In this document: in pieces, positions 52,686-63,239 of the stretch
How positions within the stretch are numbered: the stretch's first letter is position 1
Layout: each line of letters begins with the position of its first letter
From: Yponomeuta sedellus
Lineage: Eukaryota; Arthropoda; Insecta; Lepidoptera; Yponomeutidae
Direction: 5' to 3'
DNA: 64,000 nt
Assembly: GCA_934045075.1 (NCBI GenBank)
Contig: OW203738.1
Location: forward strand, 4,765,487 to 4,829,486
The notes under the pieces: model-generated
Seen by the model: only the letters and a program-made list of their open reading frames with translations
Database searches by the model: none
Told to the model about the DNA's origin: nothing
Position numbers and translations under genes: made by a program

Positions 52686-52914
52686 CCGTGACAACTATTT
52701 TCAGAACCTACAGTCTAGAACCTAGGATCAATAGACTAGAACTTTAATTGTCTTTCGCTAAGAACGGCCGAAGCGCCTTAAAGTTGCACTGGCTATACCT
52801 ACCATTGGAATGCAATTAATTGGTTTCGAGAGTACCAATAGCACCCAATAGTGTGAATGAAACAGCCATTACCGTAATAATATTACTCTATTGATCAACT
52901 ATCCAATTTAAAGA

Positions 52915-53290
52915 CTCGCCCCCTGGTCCTAAACTAGGATACCCTGCGCTGTAATAACCAGACAAGATAACAAACATGAAAATACACATAGGCTGAGCCT
53001 ATTTTTACGGCGGCTCCTAGTGGGAATCGAACCCGCCATGGTAATCAGATGTGATAACGCTAGATTAGCTTAGATTCGAACTATTTATTGTATACACAAA
53101 TCATACTACACAGGAAAAGGCTTACATAAATCTAAGTTTTGAACACCTTCGCTTCATCAACGTTCATTAGTGCACGCCTTGAATGCACGCACGCCGGTTC
53201 CGGGTACTTTCTGTCTGGATCGTGGCAAGTGGCAGTCGCTAGTCTCTGCCTACCCCTGTGAGATACTAGCGTGTTGTATCTAAGTTTTGC
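52915..53290 (-). repeat. SINE-B fragment and LINE-tail fragment
   Basis: 52915-53045 is inverted SINE-B (CCTAAACTAGGATACCC to GGGAATCGAACCCGCC). 53140-53290 matches the LINE 3' end at 55320-55440 (ACGCACGCCGGTTCCGGG). 53291-53734 has no gene. Confidence 0.6.
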
Positions 53291-53734
53291 CATATACAAT
53301 ACGGTAGACCAGCAGTCAAAAACATTTCAATTTATTGGAAGCCCGGTAACGGCTTTATAAAGGCGAATTCTAGTCCAATTAAAGGGTCAAGCAACAGCCG
53401 AGCGATGTGACCTCAAATTCCCTTTCACGGAGCGTAAAGCACAGCTTTCTCGAGTGTAAAGATAAATTTCAGCCGCCCATAAAAGAGCTAGTATAAAACC
53501 AATTGACCTAATTGAAAGCGTAGGTGGAAATACCTCGAGGGTGTAATGCCCGATAAATAGTCCTGTGCGGATTTTTCTTGAAATAACTTGAAATTTTCCG
53601 TGTTATTTTAACCCTTAACCATACAATGGAATAAAAGATTGAACCTTATGTGTACTAGAAATAAAGTCCAACTCATAATACCGATGCCGATTAAGCGTTA
53701 ACAAAAAGTGACACAGTAAAAAACATACTACAAA

Positions 53735-53965
53735 GATTCTACATACGCGAAGTACCGACAACCGTTGGAGTACACGTGTTCTTGAGTGGAGACCGTGACT
53801 CGGCAAACGTAGTGTAGGACGCCCTCCGACTAGGTGGGATGACGATCTGCGAAAAACTGCCAGGAGATGCTGGATGCGGCAAGCTGAAGACAGGGCGCTC
53901 ATTAGGGGAGGGCTATGTGCAGCAGTGGACTACATAATATAGCCTGAAGAAGAAGAAGGAGGCTT
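53735..53965 (+). pseudogene. RTE-like 3' end
   Basis: Same DDLRKTAR.CW..QAEDRA tail as at 51820, preceded by a decayed ACCGACAACCGTTGGAG segment, ending GAAGAAGAAGAAGG. Confidence 0.65.
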
Positions 53966-54064
53966 GCCCAACACTTGCAATATCTGACAGCTTTTAGGCC
54001 TAGCCTACAGGGAAGACAAAGTCAATACCTGTTGTGTCGACCAAGACTCCTCACGATGTGTTCC

Positions 54065-54660
54065 TTCACAAACTCAATTCAAATTCAAATAAATTTATTT
54101 CAAAGTAAAGAATTTACATTCTGTTTGCTGAATGTCAATGTACAATGTAAAATGTAAGCCGCCGCCTTCGGGCCGTATTGTAGTGGAGAAAAAGGCAGCG
54201 GAAAAAAAAAACTCCACTCTGACCATCTTTTCTCAAATCTTCTTAAAAGCAAATACATCAGTTGCCATTATGTAAACCTAATAAGATTTCATGATTGCCA
54301 TTAACAACCCTAAATGCCAAAGCATTAGACAAATGCTCACAATAATAGGGAAAAACATAAGTGCTGCGGCCAGACACACGAACAGCACTTGTTCACGAGC
54401 ATAACGCAGTGCTCAGCCATCATCAGTCTCAACCATTTTGGAGGGAGATAGATGACCCGAACACCACGCTACCATTCGAATGACCTTTAGCAAACTTGCA
54501 GTTAAGTTTTTTTCAGTTATAGAATGTATCATATAGTTATTAATATGCAATCACGTCGTCTATCTGTACACACTTGTATTATAAAATATGTTATACTTAG
54601 TTATACTTAGCAATAAAATCGCGGTGGAATTGTTTTACTACCACGGACTAGGATCGTTTA
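54065..54660. other. LINE-tail scrap, then gene-free
   Basis: 54065-54175 matches 11041-11140. Nothing recognised at 54180-54660. Confidence 0.4.
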
Positions 54661-54960
54661 TATAGTCGTCTATTCTATAATATGCCTTTTTACACTTTTA
54701 ATGAAAGTTTTAAACTTATTTTCAGACAAGGATGGAACACGTTCTGGAATTTTGTTGTAAAAACGAACGCAGTAACCTACAAATGATGTGCCTACCTTGG
54801 CTAATCGGGATTTAGTATAAGCAACCTTGTTTCTATTCCTTGTGTTTACGTTATGAACGTCCCTATTTAATTTAAACATTGTTATATTTTTTCGGACATA
54901 CATTATATTATCGAATATATATTGGCAAGCCAGTTAGTATGTGGTATTGCTAATACAAAA
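54661..54960 (-). pseudogene. Jockey/CR1-like LINE C-terminal fragment
   Basis: MYVRKNITMFKLNRDVHNVN, then KSRLAKVGTSFVGYCVRFYN and KIPERVPSLSENKFKTFIK. The family is the same as the 49914-50992 fragment, which has the parallel text MYVRKNISNFK. Ends near 54960. Confidence 0.75.
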
Positions 54961-54994
54961 TCGAAGATGTACGTGACTTTGAAAATAAACAAAG

Positions 54995-55100
54995 TCATCG
55001 GTAGGATACCCGGTACGGCTAAACATGCCCGTACTGGGAAACGAACCTGGGTCTTTCGCTTCCAGGTTATTCTACTCACTGGGCTACCACCATAACTTCA
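54995..55100 (-). repeat. tRNA-like SINE head
   Basis: Minus strand GGTGGTAGCCCAGTGAGTAG (A box) and CCCAGGTTCGTTTCCCAGTA (B box). Another SINE family; I saw no second copy here. Confidence 0.5.
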
Positions 55101-55179
55101 CTGAACAGTTTAATAACACTTTTCAACGCTAAAATTAGACCAGGGAAGCGAGTCTCTGAAATCCAGCAGTCATTTTATT

Positions 55180-55310
55180 CAATACATACATACATACATA
55201 CATACATACATACATACATACATACATACATACATACATACGTACGTACGTACGTACATACATACATACATACATACATACATACATACATACATACATA
55301 CATACATAAC
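55180..55310. repeat. (CATA)n microsatellite with a (CGTA)n core
   Basis: About 30 units of CATA, interrupted by CGTACGTACGTACGTA near 55240. It is continuous with the 3' end of the adjoining minus-strand LINE, whose other copy (45.3 kb) ends in only a few TATG units. Confidence 0.97.
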
Positions 55311-55765
55311 CTCACGCCTGTATCCCTGAGGGGTAGACAGAGACCACGGACTGCCACTTGCCACGATCCTGACAGATCACCTTCGCTTCATCAACGTTCA
55401 TAAGTAGTTGCAAGCACGCACGCCGGTTCCGGGAACTTTTTATCTTCCCCTTCGCTAATACATCCCCTATTTGGTCGATGTATTTCCGCCTGGTATGTCC
55501 CTTACCAGCCTTTCCTCTCACATTCGCAGCATATATTTGTTTCGTCAATCTTTCTTCCTTCATCCTCTCCAAACCAACGCAACATTCCTTTCTCAATTCT
55601 AGTCACTACATCCTCTTTCAGTCCACAACGTTCTCTAATCAGACTATTGTGTATCCTGTCATTCAAAGTAACACTACACATACTTCTCAAGGACCTCATT
55701 TCTACTGCATTAATTCTACTTTCTTGCTTCTTTTGCCACACCCAAGAATCGCTTTTATTCAATAG
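55311..55765 (-). pseudogene. LINE RT C-terminal tail fragment
   Basis: KKQESRINAVEMRSLRSMC, RCGLKEDVVTRIEKGMLRWF and then, after a frameshift near 55550-55600, ERLTKQIYAANVRGKAGKG, DQIGDVLAKGKI and SSRNRRACLQLLMN. Typical of an abundant insect LINE family. Truncated at the 5' side. Confidence 0.8.
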
Positions 55766-55769
55766 AGTT

Positions 55770-55915
55770 TAGCAAACTACGGATTAGCAAACTGAAGTGG
55801 CAGTGGGCGGCCATATCTGGCGCAGCACCGATAACCGTTGGTATAGACTGGTTCTAGAGTGGAGACTGCAATCGGCAAATGTATCGTAGGACGCCCTGTG
55901 TCCAGGCCCTAGAGC
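55770..55915 (+). pseudogene. RTE-like C-terminal remnant
   Basis: ISKLKWQWAA, then decayed text equivalent to the W.R.VLEWRPR block and RRTPC. It runs in the opposite direction to the LINE it abuts. Confidence 0.6.
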
Positions 55916-57887
55916 CTAATATTTACATAGTTTTTCAATAGAATCAAATAAGCACGACAGTGGTTGATATTTGCCTCAATTTGGTAGTCTTCAAAGCAAT
56001 GGCAGAACAATGTCATTCCAGGGGTGTAACCCGCGCAAATCTCTCTTCCGGTCAGAGACCGTGCCCCAGCAGTGGGGACATACAGGGTTGAAATCGAACC
56101 CGCGCAAATCAAATAGACATCTCTCCCGAAAGATCGTGTGGTGAGAAGCCATTGCAATGCGATTGATACGATTACCTACGTACTAGACTACCGATAGTGA
56201 AATTAAAACGACTAGTACAGGACTAATATGATTCTATTGAACAACTATGCACTTTAGATACTCATCCCCTAGGAGGTGAGTCGACATTCGCGGAGCGGTC
56301 TACCGCGACTGGAAAGAAACAAAATACAATAGAATAGATTTATTTGTCTTCAAGCAAAATAGCCTAGGATCGGGCTCAGTGGCGGGTCTTGCAAGAGGTC
56401 TATGGCCGGCAGTGGACTGACACCGGCTGTTTATGATGAGATTTACTTGTGATCTTATCACGGTTACCAACCAATCGCATTTCCATGGTTTAATCCGTGC
56501 AACTGGACTCGGCGCCTCGCGTGATTCGATTTTCTTCGCGTCAGGAGCCTATTTAATTTGTGCGGTTTATACTATTGGAATGACATTGCCATTTCTTTTC
56601 GTAAATGAATCCCAAATTACATTAGTCGTATTTGTTTATGGATTTACAAAGGGAGACGTTTTACCATCCATCTACAGTTAGCAGCACATTATCCTTTACA
56701 CGCGTGAACTTTACTCAGTTACGTTACGTGCGACATTTCATCAAAAATGTATAGGTTGACTGTACGTCATGAGTTTTTCAAGAATAGGTTGGTAATTGAC
56801 TGTTTTTATAGTTTCGTAGGTACCTCGAAAGGAAAAAACTCGAGAACACCTCAAGTTAAAATTAAGACTGCATCTTAAAGCTATGAATAAATGAAACCTC
56901 TAAGTTGACGTTAAGATAATACAGACATTTAAGTTGCAAAAATCTACAGAAAAAATTCTGTCCTAGAACTTCGAAATTTGACTAGTAAAATTGTGTTAAA
57001 ACTACAAGCTCATGGCAGAAACTAAAAACCATAATTATGTAATTAAATCATAGAAACACTTATCTTTGAAGTTCGGGAAAAGCACGGAGAAAACTGCGGG
57101 ACTGGATTCCTAAACTATTTAAAAAATGTAAGTACATAGAAATTTCTACGGAACCGTCGTTGGGCAAGTTAGACTCGCACTTGTCCAGTTTAGTTTCAAT
57201 CGAATAAGGAACAGTAGCAACTAACAAGAAATGAAATGAAATGACATTTTATTTGCGCTTGTTCAACATTTACATGGTATAAAGATAAACCGTAACTATT
57301 ATAGTTTCATGCAAGAAAAGGTCCACCACCCTCCGTACTAGTATTAACTGTATTACGGCAGGGTAGTATCACGTCTCCAACAAAAATATATAATTTCGGG
57401 CAAAAGTTGAAACCTTTGCCCCGAAACCATGCAACGATGGACAGTGGACTACAATCAGAATCTAATCAAAACAGAGAAGAAAAGTAGTAGTCTCTGATCA
57501 AAAGTACCTAAGTAAGTATAGTATATAATATAATACAGACATTACCTAAGTATGTTGTTTTTATTTTCACTTTATTTGTTATGATTTTATGAATACTGTT
57601 AAACGCACATGGTAAATGCCGACCGGCCTCTCTACACAAATTCACTGGAAATTTTCTTATTAAAAATATATGCATGCGCAACTTTCAATACATAATGTTT
57701 AGAATGGTTTCACTACGCCACTTCAAACGCCACTTCAAAACGCGCTCACCAAATTACATTTCCTCTATGACGAGTCAATGACGGTTTGTTCGATATTTCA
57801 ATTTAAACAATGTTCGATTTCAAGTATGTCGTTTGTTCGGTGCTGAGTTTCATGTAAGGCAACGTACCACCTACGTGACCCATTCTT
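55916..57887. other. Gene-free
   Basis: 56055-56095 is a REP-A scrap; 56360-56430 is an RTE-tail scrap (GGTCTATGGCCGGCAGTGGA). The open stretch at 56433-56681 has no recognisable motif or splice context. Confidence 0.4.
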
Positions 57888-58074
57888 TCTAGAATATAAA
57901 AATGAATCCCTGAATGTGTTGGTAAGCGCAAATCTCGAGAGCAGCTGATCCGATTTCGATAATTCTTTTTTTAGAATATTCATTGAAGTACGAGGATGGT
58001 TCTTATGGAGAGAACAATAAAAAAAAAATAAAGAATCGACTGTTAGGCGGTACGAAGTTCGCGGGGTCAGCTAG
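57888..58074 (+). mobile_element. Non-autonomous Helitron
   Basis: Starts TCTAGAATATAAAAATGAATC and ends CGGGGTCAGCTAG followed by T, the TC...CTAG pattern of Helitrons. The body AGCGCAAATCTCGAGAGCAG recurs at 60132. The start is less certain than the end. Confidence 0.7.
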
Positions 58075-59737
58075 TTTAATATAATTTTTAACCCTCTTCT
58101 ACCGTCAATGACAACCCTTAGTAAATGCTAAGATACTCCACCACTCTAGTAAATCATACATACATAGTAAATGACATCACGTTACAACACACTTAATATT
58201 ATAGAGGCAAAAGTTTGTGAGTATGCATGTTTGTTACTTCTTCACGTCTAAACGGCTGGAGCGATTTTAATAAAATTTGTTATGGAGCTAGCTGACACCC
58301 TGGATTAACACACAAGCTACGTTTTGCTGCGGACAAGTATCTTATTCCCATGGGAAAATCGATAAACCGCGGGTACTTAATAATTAAGGATTTAAATATT
58401 TATAACATACAGGAAAAAATTGCTTACCACTATTTGGAAATCCCAGTTTAAGAGCACAAGATAGGATAAAAAAATCTTATTTACAGAAAAAGGATAAACA
58501 TATCACTTTAAAATTTTATATCTGCTGCATTATGTGCTGCTGCCTGTGAGTAAAAAGCTGGTGATCTGTGCTGCGCCTGCACACTGCGCCACAATTAGAA
58601 TATAGCTCGAAAAATCAATAGGTTTCCCTAGACTCTATGGAAACCTCGCGACTTTTCGGGCCTAGAGGATAGCGTACGTGATAGAGACCTAAGCCTCTGG
58701 CCTTTTGGCCCTGTGACCATGCGTGATATTTTGAAGACCCACCCTCCAACCGAAATCGGTCACGTATTATAGGAAAGTTCTCTAAGAGTAAGCGGCCATA
58801 CACGCATAGTATTTCTTAATGATTCGCGATACTCATACATAGTTTTATATTAAACGGGTCAAATCGCGATTATTTATTAGGTAAATAAGGGTAATTTAGT
58901 AGGGAAATAAGGTAATTACGTTTTAGCTAATAAATAATCGCGATTTGACCCGTTTTATAAATAACTAAAAACACGCAGTCTTGAAATATTTCGGCGTAGC
59001 TACATAGGTCAAATCATGCAGCATGTTTCAAATTTATTTTATTTTTCGTATGGCGTTTAACATTGGTGCTAATGAGTAGATGCATTGCATTATAATTATA
59101 ATATGCTGATTAAAATTAGATGAGATTATGTTTTAGTCACACATCAAAACACACAAATATTTGTGTGGAATGAACACTAAAAACACAAAAAAATTACATG
59201 AAAACAATGAAAACCTTATTAACTCACTAAATAATACTTGTCAACGTAAGCACTATATACAATTAGAAATATAATGATGCACGTGTTATCAGTTTTAAGA
59301 CGTGCAATACTAAATGAAAGGATTAAAGGAAAGGACGCAATACGGACGGAACTATTAATTTGTTGCAATAAATGTCTTTCTTTCTTTTCGTTTCGTTTCG
59401 TTTCGTTTCGTTTCGTTTCGTTTCGTTTCGTTTCGTTTCGTTTCATTTCTTTCTTTCTTCTTCTTTTCTCTTCAATAATCAAATGGTAGGACTAACGTAC
59501 CTAGCGCAATAGTATAGTAGCCTGGGCATGCGGGTTGGGGATCAATAAGATTACTCATGATATATTGGAGTTACCACCAACGCGATATAAAGGGAAAGTA
59601 AAAGTGAACTACATTTTATAGCCGATACACAAAGTTCACATTATTAAAACGTGTTAAGCATACTCTATGCAAATAGCGTACTATAACATTAAGAATTATT
59701 TGGAAGATCAACACGTTTGGTATTGCATGTCGCTGAT
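58075..59737. other. Gene-free; Helitron-like scrap, hairpin and microsatellite
   Basis: 58200-58380 resembles Helitron interior (GAGTATGCATGTTTGTTACT). An inverted repeat pairs 58853-58880 (AACGGGTCAAATCGCGATTA onward) with 58927-58954 exactly. (TTTCG)n lies at 59387-59446. No exon. Confidence 0.5.
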
Positions 59738-59921
59738 GTCGCGTAAAGAGGTTCGAAATTTCACTTATGCCGGTGTTCGCCCATTAGCTCGGTTGGGAGA
59801 GCGCTGGCACGGTTAGCCAGAGATCGCGGGTTCGAGTCCCGGCATGGGTGGAATTTGTAGCCTCTAAATAGGTTTCTAAAATTGTCTTTAGCACGGGTAA
59901 GTGCATTAAAAAGAATATAAT
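59738..59921 (+). repeat. SINE-A copy
   Basis: A box TTAGCTCGGTTGGGAGAGCG, B box GGGTTCGAGTCCCGGC, tail with AATTTGTAGCCTCTAAATAG. Confidence 0.85.
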
Positions 59922-60101
59922 TTGTTAATTGAGTTAAAACCTGTTTTGATGTTGCTGCATGCTCGACAAGTATTTTAAAATATTTTAGCTTTATTTTGAA
60001 AACACTAAATGTGAAGTTTCTTTGTTACCCTTTTCTCCGCATAATCTATTAATTGTCAAACGAATAGTCTTGACGTTCATTAAGCAAACATTTCATTTTT
60101 A

Positions 60102-60285
60102 TCTATAATATAAAAATGAATCGCTGAATGTGTTAAGCGCAAATCTCGAGAGCAGCTGAACCGGTTTCGCTAATTCTTTTTTAGAATAATCCTTGAAATA
60201 CGAGGATGGCTCTTACGGAAAAAATATAAAAAAAATAAAGAATTGACTGTTAGGCGGTACGAAGTTTGCCGGGCAACGTGAGTTT
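60102..60285 (+). mobile_element. Helitron copy with damaged 3' end
   Basis: Preceded by A and starting TCTATAATATAAAAATGAAT; matches 57888-58060 to GGCGGTACGAAGTTTGCCGG, after which the CTAG end is absent. Confidence 0.65.
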
Positions 60286-60372
60286 GAGGTTGTGTTTTGA
60301 ACAGGTTGACCAGTAGACTGAACTATTGAAACATGAAGTAAGGAAAAGTAATACAAATATAGTATATAAAAG

Positions 60373-60410
60373 TAATATATTAAGGAAAATTACTTTTCCT
60401 TAATATATTA
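60373..60410. repeat. Perfect hairpin, 17-bp arms, 4-nt loop
   Basis: TAATATATTAAGGAAAA (60373-60389) pairs exactly with 60394-60410; loop TTAC. A SINE-A piece with a decayed A box follows at 60456-60559. Confidence 0.9.
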
Positions 60411-60455
60411 ATATACAGAAGAGTATTATATTGTAAAGTAAGTAAGTCGTAAGTA

Positions 60456-60559
60456 TATATTGTAAAGAGGTTCAAAATCACTAGCCAGAGCGACCTCTGT
60501 TTGGATCGGGTTCGAATCCCGGTGTGTGTGGAATTTTTAGCCTCTAAATAGGTTTTTTA
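60456..60559 (+). repeat. SINE-A copy, internally deleted
   Basis: The A-box half is missing: AGGTTCAAAATCACTAGCCA jumps to the B box GGGTTCGAATCCCGG and the tail. Confidence 0.75.
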
Positions 60560-60997
60560 AGGAAAAGTAATTCTTCTTCTGTTGATTTAGGGTGAAATAA
60601 AGAATAGGCCGACGAGGTGACGAGGTGATATGAAACAAGATGAAACGTGTACTGTACATGAAACGCGTAGTGAACCCTTTCTGTTTTGAAGTTCATTGTA
60701 AAATTGTTAGTACAGAAAATTCCCGCCAACCTGTTAGTGAAGCATCGATCGATTAAGATAAATAACCTTTTAACATATCTTTCAAGTGTTCGATAAAAGA
60801 GTTTGTATAAAAAGCCAGGTAAATAAATATACATCATCGGACAAGACTTTGATCTATAGTGTGGTAGATAGTTACGTAATGTGCGATGAGAGTTATAGGG
60901 TGTTCCTTTGATATGTCCGAAGGTGAACGTTTTATTGGTCGTAATCCGGAAAGCTGGATTTTGTATAAAAAATAATCTCTATGAATTTCGAATTTTG

Positions 60998-61615
60998 ATG
61001 TAGATAGATAGAAAGAGAACACTATTGCACAACCAGAAAAAAGGATACAACCAAGATTTCCCAAATCTAAGTAAGGTTGTACAATTGGTGGTCGTATCGA
61101 TAAAAGCGATCTCTTCCAGACAACCCTTGAATGGAGTGGATTGCATGAGGAATATAGTCAGTACTTGCATGTAAATAAATAATTGAATCGAAAATATATT
61201 GATACCAAATAGCAAAAAAGTGCGAGAATATAATCTGTATAAATAAAATTCAAAGTCCTGACTGACTGACACACTCATCACCGCCCAGCCCAAGCCGTTG
61301 GACTTACATTATAATTTAAAAACCTATTTAAGCAAGGAATAAGACCGGATTTTTTTTAATTCAACTCCTAAGGGGGCGAAAAAGGTTGCCAAAATTTGTA
61401 TGGGAGGTAAAAAGAATGTTGTTCTAATCTTCTTTTTTCTAATTTTCTTAAAATTTATAATAAATGCTCTTCAACGCAATTGATTGGATACGTCTTTCGC
61501 AGTTTTTTTTAAATTAACCCATAAGGGAGTGAACGGTGTTGCAAAAAACTAAAGTCCACGCGGACGAAGTCGGGGGCAAAAGCTAGTTACTTATAATTAC
61601 GATATAAGCTACGAT
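60998..61615 (-). repeat. LINE 3'-end copy interrupted by a Helitron
   Basis: Parallel to 46312-46565: AGAACACTATTGCACAACC, then GGTCGTATCGATAAAAGCG, to GTGCGAGAATATAA at 61220-61233; it resumes TTACTTATAATTACGATATA at 61587. Confidence 0.8.
61234..61586 (+). mobile_element. Helitron, 353 bp, borders proved by an empty site
   Basis: Starts TCTGTATAAATAAAATTCAA and ends GGGCAAAAGCTAG, inserted between A and T without target duplication. A short hairpin-forming GTCCACGCGGAC lies about 20-30 bp before the end. The LINE copy at 46312-46565 reads GAATATAATTACTTATAATT without the insert. No coding capacity. Confidence 0.95.
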
Positions 61616-62100
61616 ATAAAGTATGCTAGAAATGATGGTCAGTGGGGTGCAAAGGTTGCCGAGTGGACACCACGAACTGCCAAACTCAGTGTAAAACTCC
61701 CAACAGCTCGCTAGATTAACGGTCTGAAGCTGATTGCTGGAAGTGGATGGGTGAGGATGTGGAAATTTATTTTCATTTACCATACTCGTTTAAATTATTT
61801 CTGCGTTGTGTCACAGAGTTTTGAAGTAGGTTTTATTTTTAATTAAATTTGTCCCAACTCTCCTTTATTATCCTGGTCTATCCAAAGGCAAAAAAAAGGT
61901 ATACCTTGTGTGCTTAGAACTACTTTGAGTAGGCATTTCATTAGAATTTTCCGACGGCATTTGGAGTCTACTAAAAACTTATAATGAGTTCAAAAGTGCG
62001 GGGAGGAAAGTTCAAATTCCTCGATTCGTGGAAATTGCGCCGTTTGAAGTGCCAACATGAAAGGAATTTGCACTTAGGTCCTTCGTGTCCGATTGCGATT
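61590..62100. other. Gene-free
   Basis: No exon or known repeat recognised. Confidence 0.4.
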
Positions 62101-62103
62101 CCA

Positions 62104-62312
62104 ACGACGACCTCTGTGGCCTAGCGGTAGCGCGTCAGCCTACCATGCAAGAGGTCCCGGGTTCGAATCCCGGCTGGGAACAAATAAAAAAAGCCTAGGT
62201 CTTGGATGTAAACAAGTTTGTGCTGTCGTTGTTTCTGGTTCCCACGACACAGGGTATAGTGTGGGGCCAGAAGCAATGTATGTGCTTGTATGTAAATGTT
62301 ATGTTATGTTAA
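62104..62312 (+). repeat. SINE-C copy, full length
   Basis: ACGACCTCTGTGGCCTAGCG, CAGCCTACCATGCAAGAGGT, GGGTTCGAATCCCGGCTGGG, then AGCCTAGGTCTTGGATGT to TATGTTATGTTA; the parallel copy is at 46730. Confidence 0.8.
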
Positions 62313-62430
62313 CGGAGTTTTTCTTTCCAAATATTTCTTCGCGCTAAACCGCAAAATATTGCATAAAATTGAAGAGGACTATGCCGAAACATGGATGTCA
62401 AAATATATTTATGAATTTATAATAATTTAG

Positions 62431-62760
62431 GTGCCTTGCAAAGCACGGAGATGCTCGGAAAAAATGCTGATAGCGGTAGTCACGGAGTGGTCACCCATAT
62501 AGTACTTGACCCTTTTGTTGCTTAACCCAAGTGATTGATTCCATTAAGATTGTTAAGCCTTTGGTACCAGTTGCTATGTAATGGAAGTAGTTAAGCCATG
62601 TCAGAGGCCTTATGGGCGGCTTGATAACTTCTGACAGTAAGGCCCGCCACTGTCTTACAATCCACCACCAACCCGGACTTAGCCCCCGTGGTGAAGTATA
62701 ATCTAACCTTCATGCGATGTAGGGGGAGACCCGTGCTCCAGCACTCATCAATCGTTGACA
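62431..62760 (-). repeat. REP-A copy, rearranged
   Basis: The 5' part is minus strand (62565-62760) but 62431-62545 (GTGCCTTGCAAAGCACGG..AAGTGATTGATTCC) runs plus, so the copy is internally inverted. Confidence 0.65.
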
Positions 62761-62819
62761 TCAGTTAAAATAATTTTGCCTATATTATTTTGATTGATGT
62801 CAAACCTTGCTTAAATTAT

Positions 62820-63060
62820 TAGAGAGCGATGGTAACGGAGCGGTAGAACGCTTCTCATTTAGGGGGTCGTAGGTTCTAATCCCGCCAGGTAAGAATGATT
62901 TTGTTTACTAAGTTACGTACATTAGTGAAGTTTTAGAGGCAATATCTCTTGCTAACGATGAGGGACAACTTAGTTAGGAAACGTGAGTGTCTGAGGTGAT
63001 TACCTTATTACCTTAGTGCTTAAATTGATAACCCGCGGTGGGCAGGCGTGCTTACACCGC
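62820..63060 (+). repeat. SINE-D copy
   Basis: Head GATGGTAACGGAGCGGTAGA, B box GTAGGTTCTAATCCC, body AATATCTCTTGCTAACGATG and tail GCGGTGGGCAGGCGTGC. Followed at 63058-63075 by GCGGGGACAGCTAGT, a Helitron-like 3' end. Confidence 0.65.
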
Positions 63061-63239
63061 GGGGACAGCTAGTTAAATATACGAAAGATAAAGTTTTCCC
63101 CTGAATCCTGTGCTTATTGCGCCTTAATTCAAGCCAACTGTCCACCGTGGAATAACAAGAATAACCTCTTCAGCGGACAGATTTTACGAGTTGTACTATA
63201 AATCCTTCCTCTAAAATACTGAGCGAACTCTACCAAGTT

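Noticed and set aside
55180..55310. CRISPR-like array at the CATA tract or at the 5.2-kb tandem units
   Set aside because: There are no unique spacers; these are a microsatellite and a simple tandem duplication in a eukaryotic genome.
55175..55364. Open frames rich in MYVC and YVRT across the CATA tract
   Set aside because: They are translation of a 4-bp microsatellite, open in every frame by chance.
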